NCBI RefSeq assembly: GCF_016859285.1
Contig: NC_053412.1
Span: 6,910,426-6,974,425 of the forward strand
From: Xiphias gladius
Taxonomy: Eukaryota > Chordata > Actinopteri > Istiophoriformes > Xiphiidae
DNA length: 64,000 nucleotides
Direction: 5' to 3'
In this document: piece by piece, positions 49,286-61,100 of the stretch
How positions within the stretch are numbered: the first letter of the stretch is position 1
Layout: each line of letters starts with the position of its first letter
Notes under the pieces: model-generated
Databases searched by the model: none
What the model saw: the letters and a program-made list of their open reading frames with translations, nothing else
What the model was told of the DNA's origin: nothing
Position numbers and translations under genes: made by a program

Positions 49286-51235
49286 AAAAAAAAAAAAAAT
49301 AAAATAAAATAAAATCACGTTGACGTATTTTTTTGAGAATCGTGGTTAAGCGTTAAGCATGGATAATCAAAGTACTGGCACCAAAATTGATTTATTCATC
49401 TTGATTTTTTTTTTTTTTTTTTTTTTACAGTGTACATTATACAAAAATATAGAGTACCAAAAGTTCACAGTGTCCAAAAGGCAGTGTTTAGTCATACTCA
49501 CACCAATCATATTCAGCAGGCAGAAGTGTGTTTGGGAGCAGAACAAAACCATTTAGAGATCCTTCGACAAATTGTGAGGATATATTGTATCTACTGTGGA
49601 ATGGTGACTCAGATTTCACAGCAAAGAAGGCTGTCAAAATAAAATGGTAAATACAAAATGCAACTTTTTAAAAAATCAATATTTACGTTGTCTTGGCCAA
49701 ATACATACAAACATATCTGTACAGTTTACACAAACATGTACTGTATATTCATGTATGAGTATGAGTGCACGCAGTTACTTGTACGAAAGCACCCAAACGT
49801 GAACAAACATATTATCAGGGCTGTTTGTTTCATGCTACATAACACTACAAATGGTGACAAACACCTGAATTCATTTCTTGGTATTTACAGTTTAGAAACA
49901 CAAGATACTGTATGCAATGTACATTTTACAGCACAGACTAACTTAAATATTAACAATACTGTCATGGAATGTAACAGAAAAAAACAGATGCTGAATATTT
50001 GAACATATTTTAAAGGTTTATCATTATTTAAAGCCCATGTGTAGATTTTTTCTGTGACTTCAGAGTCTGACATTATTCTGATGGTGTATGGTTCTGTTTG
50101 TAGAGAAATGAGACAATTGCAGCAAAATCTGGTCAGATTCATGAATATAGGGGGCAGTGTATTTTTTTGGTACTACCAGCAAAAACTACATATTGTGGGT
50201 GTAATAGCCTACTAATTTGGGCTTTTTCAGCAGTAGAACTTGTCTGTAATTTAAGAAAAAAAAAAAATAAAATAAAATAAAATCACGTTGACTTATTCTT
50301 TTTGAGAATCGTGGTTAAGCGTTAAGCATGGATAATCAAAGTACTGGCACCAAAATTGATTTATTCATCTTGATTTTTTTTTTTTTTTTTTTTTACAGTG
50401 TACATTATACAAAAATATAGAGTACCAAAAGTTCACAGTGTCCAAAAGGCAGTGTTTAGTCATACTCACACCAATCATATTCAGCAGGCAGAAGTGTGTT
50501 TGGGAGCAGAACAAAACCATTTAGAGATCCTTCGACAAATTGTGAGGATATATTGTATCTACTGTGGAATGGTGACTCAGATTTCACAGCAAAGAAGGCT
50601 GTCAAAATAAAATGGTAAATACAAAATGCAACTTTTTAAAAATCAATATTTACGTTGTCTTGGCCAAATACATACAAACATATCTGTACAGTTTACACAA
50701 ACATGTACTGTATATTCATGTATGAGTATGAGTGCACGCAGTTACTTGTACGAAAAGCACCCAAACGTGAACAAACATATTATCAGGGCTGTTTGTTTCA
50801 TGCTACATAACACTACAAATGGTGACAAACACCTGAATTCATTTCTTGGTATTTACAGTTTAGAAACACAAGATACTGTATGCAATGTACATTTTACAGC
50901 ACAGACTAACTTAAATATTAACAATACTGTCATGGAATGTAACAGAAAAAAACAGATGCTGAATATTTGAACATATTTTAAAGGTTTATCATTATTTAAA
51001 GCCCATGTGTAGATTTTTTTCTGTGACTTCAGAGTCTGACATTATTCTGATGGTGTATGGTTCTGTTTGTAGAGAAATGAGACAATTGCAGCAAAATCTG
51101 GTCAGATTCATGAATATAGGGGGCAGTGTATTTTTTTGGTACTACCAGCAAAAACGACATATTGTGGGTGTAATAGCCTACTAATTTGGGCTTTTTCAGC
51201 AGTAGAACTTGTCTGTAATTTAAGAAAAAAAAAAA
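49286..51235. repeat. Tandem duplication of a 0.97 kb unit
   Basis: Copy 1 is about 49286-50255 and copy 2 about 50256-51235. Each starts with an A-run plus (TAAAA)3 and TCACGTTGAC, and ends GTAATTTAAG followed by an A-run. The offset between matching positions is 968-969 bases. Differences are few: single-base changes (for example AAAAACTACAT against AAAAACGACAT) and length changes in A or T runs. The open frames within are the same in both copies and resemble no protein I know. The copies are joined at an A-rich stretch. Confidence 0.95.
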
Positions 51236-53501
51236 TGTTGTAATTTCCAAGATGCCTCCTGCAAACATAATTTGGTACTAATTATAGGGAAGATAGAGCC
51301 AGAGATCAATTGGTGCACTTCCAGTTGATAAAGACTGGCAAATGAATTGGAATTTAAGTCGGCGTACAGTCAGTCAGCTGAACATGCAAAGATGTGACAT
51401 TTTTCAATAGGCATGCATTTTCAATATGTACGAATAACAACATATATAAAGAATAATGTTTTCAATAATAAAGGAAACATGAATATCTTTTTGGTTTTAA
51501 ATACTATCAAAGACATTCCTGTTTCCCCTGCAATCTGTACCCAATTATACAGTTTTTTTCCAAGAAACTTCTTGGAAATGATGGAATTTGTATATCACAG
51601 GGATCATATAACAGATAATCCACAGTTTGTTGAAATGAGCAACAGAAAAGTGGAAAAACATATTTATACAAGTACCTGTAATATTGTCCTCGTGAATGTG
51701 TCTGCATCCACTCTGAGCATTCATACCTCATATGCTTGGAAAAAAAAAAAAAAAAAAGTCACATATAGACAAACAACCATTCACATTCACATCTCATCTA
51801 TGGACACTAAACTATCCATAGATGAGTCCAGTTCACTTAACCTGTATGTTTTTGGATCGTGGGAGGAAACTGGAGGGAAAATCCACGCAGTCATAGTAAA
51901 CCTTACAAGGTCAAAAAATTTGTTTTTTTTTTTTTTGTGTGTTCTCTCCAAATCTGCTTACTATTGTATTCAGAAGCATAAGAGAAAAAGTTATAGCCAA
52001 TGAAAATCACTTTTCCTTGCTTTCCCTCAATAAAACTAGTGTTTCCCATGTTCTATCAAGAACATATCTTAAAGTTATAACTTAATGCATTGCTGCAGAA
52101 CATTTTCTTACATACAAGTCTTGTACATTGTGTTTTTCCTACCTTCTAGGCAGCCATTGTTTTCCACTCACTTCAGTACACTATGAAATATAAGATATAG
52201 AGACTTGAAACCTGCTTGAGTAAGTTAATCCATCACAATTATACAAATTGTTGTGTTACGTCTGTCGAAGTTACCTTTTACTTGAAAAGCTGATTTATCG
52301 TGTGCTTATGCGTTCGTGAGAGTCTCTGAAATGTATTTGGTGATTACTGAGCAATAACCTTAATGCATTAACATGCAGAAAACAGAAGTGTATGACAAAA
52401 AAAAAAAATGCCCCATCTGAAGTAAAACATCAATCATTTTTTTTCAGGAGACAGATACAAATACAAACAGTGACATCAGTGAACACCCCTAAAATAATGA
52501 ATCTTATCTGTTGACAGAAAAGTCAGGAGACTTCAACGATGTACAGTACATAGTGAGGCCTGTCAAAAACGCCCTCTTCAGTGATTTTTGTTGTGGATGC
52601 TGCTAAACATGAAAATTAAAGCAAATAAGCCAGAAATCCACACACAGTGAAGAATGATTTGTGGGGATATTATGTAGAACACATTATTTTGGCTGTTTCT
52701 GTTTTGTTTTTTTCCCCCACAGATGTCTGTCTTTACTGACGGCAACCCACACTTAGCAAGTGTCCAGGCTGCCTATATAGTCCGTATACAGTATTAAGTT
52801 CTCTGAACTCACCTGCAAAAATACGCAGACTACATAACCGGCAGGTGAGTCTCTTCTCAGTCCAGGTACATACAATGTCTGAAGTTTAGTTGAAGCCCTG
52901 GACCTTGTGGTCCTACCCTGCTTTCACACTGCCCTGAGCACAAATGGAGCACCTCAGGGGTGGGGTGGGGGGGGGTTGGGCTGACAGTGTCCTTTGCACA
53001 CTGCAGCAAAATATAAATTAAAAACTGTACACAATGTAATGACTGTGCATAACGTAAACGTTTTTGTGGCTGTGCATGTCCTCTCATCTCTCCTGTTACA
53101 CTCCACTGTCTGATAAAAGCAAAATTGCCACTATAAATAGTTTTATTTGCTCATGTTTGGTGGTATCTGACTTGGATTGTTCTGCCTACACCTAAACACA
53201 ATGAAGAAGAATGGAATTTCACTTGAAACTACTCTCTACTTAAGCATCACTGATGTCTGTGGATCCTACAGACTAACAGGAACACAGGTACATGAACCGA
53301 GCCTTTAAGATCTCATCAACAGATCACAAAATCAGACTGGAACATGACAATGATTTTGGTGTTTACTTTAAGACTTTCTTGATCATCAGGATAATCTATC
53401 AAAATCTTGGTGTATTTGTTTTGAAAGAGAAATCCCATCAGGGTGGTGTTGGGGTGAGTAAAGAGTTTGTTTTGTTTTTTTTGTTTGCGCCTGGCCTCCG
53501 T
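51236..53501. other. Intergenic DNA and probable sema5b 3' UTR
   Basis: No gene is recognised. A teleost repeat fragment sits at 51841-51895 (CCTGTATGTTTTTGGATCG then GGGAGGAAACTGGAG and CCACGCAGTCAT, the wording of a common fish repeat). A 10 bp inverted repeat CATCTATGGA/TCCATAGATG lies just before it (about 51796-51825). The part next to 53502 is probably sema5b 3' UTR; a minus-strand AATAAA (TTTATT at 53142-53147) is a possible end. Confidence 0.45.
53142..53147 (-). terminator. Candidate polyadenylation signal of sema5b
   Basis: TTTATT on the plus strand is AATAAA on the sema5b strand, about 355 bases downstream of the stop codon. Other signals further downstream cannot be excluded. Confidence 0.3.
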
Positions 53502-55135
53502 TCAGCTGTGCATGTAGGTCCTGCAGGGGGAGTCCGGATGGAAGTCGTACTTGCTCAGGCTGGGAGGATAGTAGGTGGTGGTAAACATATTGCTGGAGGG
53601 CAGTGGGGAGGGGAAGTGGTTGCATGTCTCGTCGTTCACATGGAGATTGTTCTTGTTTAGCGTCTAAAGTGTAGAGACAAAGATTTTGTTGTCAGATAAA
53701 AGCACAAAGTACAGCAAATGTTGACTGACAAAGAAAGTCGGCATCACTTCTCAGTTACTCTGTTACATAATTTAATTGTCTATGCCTTATTTTTTCTTGT
53801 CTCTCTCTACTTTGTCTCTTAGAAGTGACATTACCTAGAGTATAGTGTCATGAACAACCCGCAAAAGGATGGCACCATTTTTAAGAATTAATGGGAAACC
53901 AAACAACAGAACCAGCCTACCTTAAACTCCATTGGGATGTACTTCTCATTCTTTGGCGTGGCGTTGCCCTGCTTGTGGTAAGTGAGGTGGTTCGGTGTGC
54001 TGGGGTGGATGACTGCTGACTCTGCTGACGGCCGGTTCAGGTGGTGGCAGTAGGTGTAGGCCAGCGCTGACAGTAATGCTGCTGCAAAGAAACTAGCTGA
54101 GCCCACAGCAACGAGCTGGAACAAGGTGAAGGCTGGAAGCAGAGGGGTGGAGGAGGGAGGGAAAGAAAGGTGGAGGATGAGAAAAACCAATAAAATCAAG
54201 CCTCTTCTGATTTTTTTCAGTGATTCAAGTCCAGTGCTAATTGACGGCTGTTTCACTAGTTGGGAAACACAATGTCAAACTACATAATGAAGAGAAAACA
54301 AAATAACAATTTAGTCTGATTTTCAGGCTAGGGCTCTTCTTTTGGGGAACCTGAATGTGCTTAGCAAATTTCTTGATAATTAGCCTGTAAGATGAGGCAG
54401 TATATTTTTTGAAAAGGCTCATTTTAGTTTAAGGGTGGCACTAGAGAAAAAGTCATGAAATCACCAAAGCAACAGGACTTTGAAGAATGAACTTTCAAAA
54501 ATGGAAAGGGTTCATCCTCTGAGGAGCAGTGATGCAGTTAGTACATTTCATTGCAATCCACTCATTTGATATTGGTATATCTTTTGTGCATGGTAGAAGT
54601 GGAAATTGTGGACTGATGGTAATTTTAGGAGGGGGTGAACATTAGGATTCATCGTCTGGGGACCGTGACTATCCACATCAAATTTCATTGTGATCCAGCC
54701 CGAAGTTTTCAGGGATATCAAGTCAAGCGACAAGGGGCAGGAAAGAATTTTCAAACTGAAAGGTGATTTTCTTGTCTGGCTGCAGTGAAACTTTATCAAA
54801 AGACAGGACAGGCCCTTGCCACAAGGGGCCAAAGCCACAAACAAGTCAATACGCTACCAACTGTGTGGTACACAGACAAGAAAAAGGCCAATAACTTTTT
54901 AGCCTTGGGACAATAACTAGGTGTTGCTACATGTTCAGAAACTGCAATTAAACTGAGGTGACAGTGAGGAGAGCAAAGGTATAAAACCTGGCACGATTTT
55001 CTGTTGGGACTTAATGACCACACAAATACAGTAGGTGTGTGTGAGCTGGTAAACAATTTCGGGAGACTGCATGGACAGACGTCACTTGTTTTCACTTACT
55101 TCCACAGCTGTAGTCCTCCTGTCCAGGTAAAATGA
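53502..55135 (-). CDS. sema5b: sema5b exons for the juxtamembrane, transmembrane and cytoplasmic parts
   Basis: The 36-base exon 55100-55135 encodes [12 protein letters not shown], just outside the membrane. The exon 53921-54132 has the membrane helix ([20 protein letters not shown], then SALAYTYC) and the start of the tail with the conserved [10 protein letters not shown] and [10 protein letters not shown]. The last exon encodes [20 protein letters not shown] and [12 protein letters not shown], ending TYMHS. The terminus differs from the human RCFPNS, but the YYPxxLxK motif is kept. Confidence 0.94.
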
Positions 55136-58100
55136 CTGGAGAAAGACAGACAGAAATGAAACAGAGAGACAGAAAAAAAAAACATCAATGTAGTGAAGTA
55201 AAATCACTGCAGTTCCGAAAGATCAAACAACAAAAAATGGCAAGACCAGTTAATTTCTCTCAAAGGGTTTATGGTTCTTGAAGTAGGCAGAATGCTGACA
55301 TCTCAATTAATTTGTCTTTTATTTTCTACAGACACAGAATGAACAAGTCAGCATTATATTGTGTCTGATTAAACTTTTTGTGTGACGAACTGGATTCTTC
55401 CAGCTTATATCAGCATCTGTATGTAGCAATTTAATATGTGCAGCAAACTTGTTCCAGTGATCTACTAATAAGAACATGCGCTTACCTGGCACCTCATGGG
55501 GCTTGCATTGCCTGGACTGGGTAATGTTGCCCTGGCAGAGACTGGCCTCAGCCACCTGGTCCTCACCACAGCGATGAGTGCGATGCTGCAGACCATCCTC
55601 ATCACAATCCCCCCACTCCGTCCACTCACCCCAACCTGAGGAACGAAAGTACAGAATTGACAGAAATGATGAAAGCTGGAGAGTCAAGAAGAATCTGAAA
55701 CAAAGGCCACAAGTACAATTGTTGGGTTTCTTTCTAGGTATTTTAAAATTGTATGCTGCTGCTTTGTTTAACATCAAGAAATCAGATTTTTTAACCTTCC
55801 ATCTAAGTTGTCGACATAAATTAGAATTTACCATTTAATGCTTTGTTTTGTTTTTTTTTAAATCTACATATACATTAAAACAATACTTGGATACTGACAG
55901 ATAAGATGCACTAAAAGTTAATGGAAATGCTTTTTTTCAATAAATGATCTTGGATCAGGGATCTGCTTCTGTGTCCTTATCTTCTCGGTTAATATCCTGC
56001 AGTGTAGATTCAGCATCAGCATATCACTGCCAACCTATATTAAATACCTCCACTTCAAAAGAAATACCCAAAAAGCAATTTATTTAGAATTTAATTGGAT
56101 TACGTAACAGGACATTGTCCATGTCTGCTGTTTAGGAGATGGCTCGGGAACAGAAGTAGGAATTTTGCATATTGGCTACCCCAAAAAGACTGTAAGAGGT
56201 AGCTGTCTTGTAATGAGATATCTTGACAGAAAAAAAAAAAATGTCATTCTCCTGACTGTGCCAGCAACAAAGTCAAGTGGCCACTGATAGAAAGCTAGTG
56301 ACCAGAGAAACTGCTTGGAGGGTTAACAAGTGTGCAATCTGTTCAGCCTCCTTGGGTGCCTGCTGGAGTTGCTTTTTTTACTGAACAAAAGCGTATAACG
56401 AATGAGATGCTGATTAAATCAATTTGCTTCCAATTCCTCTACTTACAAATGAGTGAAGGTATTTTAATAATGTTTTGTCTGTTTAATTTCTTACTTTCAG
56501 CCCCTGCATGCTGGGATAAGCTCCAACAACCATGTTGTTTTTCCCCCTCAACACAAATATTGGTTCGCCACTTGCTGTGTGGAGGAGATTTCTCATCAGC
56601 ATCCATACAAACACCATTATTTAATCTAGACATGGGGACAGGGTGAAGCTATGGGGTGTATTTATGTTGTAACAATTAGGATAAATGACAATGAACTCTG
56701 TATAGTACTTTTCAAACCAAAGTTACAAGATGCTTAAAACAGGCAAAATGTCTAAAAGGAGAAAAAATTAAAGTTAAAATAACCAGTACGCAAAAGCATT
56801 AAAATAAATTATTTGCTGATGTCATACTTAAAAAAAAAGATAAAGGACCAGATTAATATAGAAGAAAATGCAGGGAAAATTTTCCTCTGCACTTTCTTAA
56901 CGTGAGCATTTCGTTTCATCATTTCACTAATTTCTGTTTGAATCTCTGCTCTGATCAAGGATACCAAGAAAACCGTAAAGCCACTATGTGTGCAATTCGA
57001 ATATTTCCAACTGTGATGTCTGCCGGTAGTGGTACCAAAAAGGCAGCTTACAAACATCCCTAAGGGTAAAATATATTTAAATGAAGCTATGCTGCGATCT
57101 GTTGCTGGATTACGTGTTAGTGTGACATAAAGCAGAGTGTCATGAGCATAGCAGTGGATATGAATATTATGACTGCAGATAATATGCCCTAAAGAAATCC
57201 AATCAGTAGAAAACGATTATGGAACCATAATCCACACCTCTACACTTCAGTTATAACCTTTCCACATAAAATCAAGGGGAATGAAAAATCTGTTTTCTAC
57301 GTATTCGTGTGAATTCGTGCGAATTGAGTTTTTCGACCTCGGTCCTATAGTAGCTATAAGGTTACTGTAGCAACTCTACGCTAACAGCTCCATTCACACA
57401 GGTGTGCGCCCTCCTTTTTGTTTCAGCCACATTTTGTGATTTATGCTAATGAAAAGGCCAGCAGGTTTTATGTAAAAATCTTTTGTAGCGATTATGCTTT
57501 CATACCTTCACAAGCATGTGTGTTGCAGAGGGCCTCTTCAGTGTGCAGGCCTATGCAGATGTCTCCTCCATTGACTGGGGGAGGACTGCTGCACGTCCGA
57601 GTCCGCTGGTAGTGTCCGCCCCCACAGGTGGATGAGCACTGGGACCAGGAGGACCAACAAGACCAAACCCCACTCACTGGTACACACACATATAATAAAC
57701 TTTATTCATACAATTTACAACCTCTGCTTTTGCAACTACACTACGTAAAGTATCCAGTTACCTGGACAGGGTTGAGTGTTGCAGTCCTGATACTCTACTG
57801 GGGATCCTACACAGGTGTTTGGGTTGGTCCTGCCCTCTGCCGTCGAGCAGCTACGTTTCCGGGTTCGGAAGCCTCTGGAGCATTGCTGTGAACAACTGGA
57901 CCACAGTTCCCAGGATCCCCAGCGAGCACCTTGGGGCTGGGACAAAGTTCGACCACTAGTCTTCACTAAGTCTTCAACCAGAGCTGGAAAATAAAATCAC
58001 CATAAATAAAGCAATGGTTGTTTTTTTCCATTCTCCTTCACATAATAAGCAATGCATAGTAGAAGTAAGAGGGAAATAAGAAAAACAGAAAAAACTTTCA

Positions 58101-61100
58101 TTCAATGAAAAGAATAAAAGTCAATCCCGACATCATTTGACATCCTGCTGAATGAGTGAATGCTCAAAAAAATCTAAATTACTAATTTTCTTTCTGTGTT
58201 CAAATAAGACTCAAAGAAATTTATCTTTTTATTGCCAAACTCAGCAAACAGACATCCAGTTATGAAACATTAATTAGTGAGGTGCAATGTGGGTCAGGTT
58301 GAAAAATGAACTTGTTTTCCCTGTACACGCATACACACATAGGCAACCATAATCACAAATTATTTACATATGAATTAGGGGTAGTTCCCGAGGCTTTCAA
58401 ATGAGGCCAGCACAAATATTTCATTCACATTTTTTTTTTCTCTATTTGCTAAAGGTTAAGAGCAGCCACACAAGTTAGGATGAAAACAAAATGACATTTT
58501 CAGCTCACCAGCTTTACCTATATTGAACTAAATATCCAAAGCAATTTTTATATATAAATTTTTACGTTGTATCAAATAATCCAGAGTCCATGAAGAGAAA
58601 CACATGCATGTCTCTGAGGAGTGGAGGAAGTTGACATCTTCTTCCCCATTATGGTTCAGTGATGTTTAATCAATCTGCTGATTGATGGCTACAGACATGA
58701 AACCAGCTTATTATGGCAACATGGGAGCTATATTACTAACAGCACTGTTTAAAACTCTTTCTAATCCAAGTTAAGCAGATGCACAAATATAAAGACTGAA
58801 TACTTCAAACCTAAAAAGTTACCCTAGTTACGCGACCCCTAGGTTAGGGTGGCATATCGATACACTTGCACTCTAGCAGATAATCACCGCACCATGGTAA
58901 CAATCATATTACTAGGGTACCTGCTGGCACGTGACAAACAGAAGAAACATGGCTACATTTCTGATTTGCTAGCACTGCAGAGTGACAAGGTAAAGAGTTT
59001 AGAAGCTGATGTTTCCATAAATTGTTCCCTGCTCATTCTCTGTACTTACAGTCAGTCTGACAGGCTCCAGACCCGTCATTGGGACAGAACCGGGTCTCCA
59101 CCTTCTTCTTGCCCAGCTGGAGCTGCTGGGGGTCCGGTAGCAGAGCCCTGCAGGTGTACCTGAATCTCTGCTCTTGCCGTGACCCATCTTCACTAACATT
59201 GACTGGCATCCAGGGGGTCCAGGGGGTGTTGCGGCGTACCTCAGGGCAAGCCTCCAGGTTACAGACCTTATACTCCTGGAAGACATGATGGACGAAGCCT
59301 GTCACCATGAATGCTGATGAAAACTCTAAGCCCACTGCTGTTTCACAGGCTGAAGTTACTGCTGTCTATTCTACTGTATGCTTGTTTTATCTTGCAATGC
59401 CATACATCCTAATGTTTTCATTAATTCATTATAAACAGCTTTCAGAGACAGCTTGCTGCCTTAATTCATCCTGCTAAAAAAAAAAACAACAAATATTCCA
59501 GTTTTTCCTTGGGGGAGTTGATTATGCAGCTAATTACTGTGTTGAATTGGACTATTTAAACAAGGCTGCATATAGTTGAGGACATTAAATGATGCTTCAC
59601 AGTCAGTTCTAATGAAGTGGATTGTTCAGTGATAAGTCAGGAGGGGCTACACTTAATGGATGATTGCAGAAATATAACATTAAAAATCTTTCGTTTTATA
59701 TATGCTGTGCTGCATCCACAGCTTGAACCCCAGGGCTCACTGACTGGGGGTAAACACAGAATCTCATATGAGACAGTCTGGTGTATCCAAGTTTAACTTG
59801 ATGTGCCTGATACCCAACAGCTACAGTGTTTTTGCACTGCTAGCAGAAGTGTGTCAGTCCAAACCTTTTTTTGATGTGTTCCTTGAATGGTTCATTTATT
59901 TATAAGTTTATATTTATTTTTTATGGTGTTTTTATTTATGCTTTTATTTTACGGGTATTTAGTTCCTATGTTATGTAATTTGCATTTGTTGATTCCGATG
60001 GCTGTACTGTAATGTAAACTCCGAACCTTTAACTTTGGGGAGAGTTGTGGCACTCTCCCGCTTCCCAGACCAACAGAAATAGTAGGCAGGGCCAAAGGTC
60101 AAGGTACAAAAGAATCGGTCAGAAAAGTTAGAGAAGATTAATGGTAAAATAAAAAAATTGTACAATCTAGTTGGTTAATTTCTATCAAAATTTACTGAGA
60201 ACATACTGTACATGCTCCCAAGGGGATTAATCTTTCATTTTAATAACGCAGTAATCTATTCTCTTGCAAATAAAGCTTTAAGTATTTATTATTCCAAATA
60301 AAACTTGTAAATAACTTCTTCTCTATATAGAAACTTGAATGAGAAGTGGGACTGCTTTAAATAAATGTGACAAGACTGTTCAATTTAACACATTTAATCT
60401 CGAATCCTTTTTGGAAAGGCCGTGACTTATTGATGGCTTCTTATTTTGTGATCAATCAAAAACACAATACAAGATTTGGCCAAATTTATCTCACACTGTA
60501 TACAGAATTTTTTCCAAACACTTACTGTAAATCGGCCAAATCAGTGCAGGTTTAGTAGAATGGCACTGAGCAAAAAAAGAAGAGGCACAACTGTGTGTAT
60601 CTTGTTCTTGGCCAAACAAACAAACAAAATATCCTTTATCTCAGGTGAAATATTTCATAAATATACTGTAGTATCCCACGGCAGATTGTCTATTTCTGTA
60701 AATTAATGTACAAATCATCTGGGCTGGTCTCTTTTTTTAGTTTTCTTTACATTTAAAGCAAGCACATAAATTGTGTGACTTTTCGGTGTGGTTACAGACA
60801 TCTTAACTTTGTTATTTCTTAATATCCTCGACTGGAACAGTACCGTGGCACATCCAGGACAAGTGTTTCCATTCTCACAGGTTCTGGTCCTGGAGTGGAC
60901 CCCACCTCCACATTCAGCACTGCAGTGAGCCCAGGGGCTCCACGCTGTCCACAACACTGGCTGGGGACATGGCTTTTTCTCATTGCACAGTCTGGAAACA
61001 CAACAATTTCACTTAGACTGGGTCTCGAAAATGTAGTAATTAATGCGGTAACTGTAATGAATGAATGATCAGGGCTTCAAAACCAAAAATGTCTACCTGT

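Noticed and set aside
49658-50970. Repeated 70- and 114-codon frames within the 0.97 kb duplication
   Set aside because: The frames are duplicated because the DNA is duplicated; homopolymer indels shift them between copies and no family is recognised.
51413-52003. 196-codon open frame
   Set aside because: Low-complexity, crosses A/T runs and a known-looking fish repeat; no recognisable protein.
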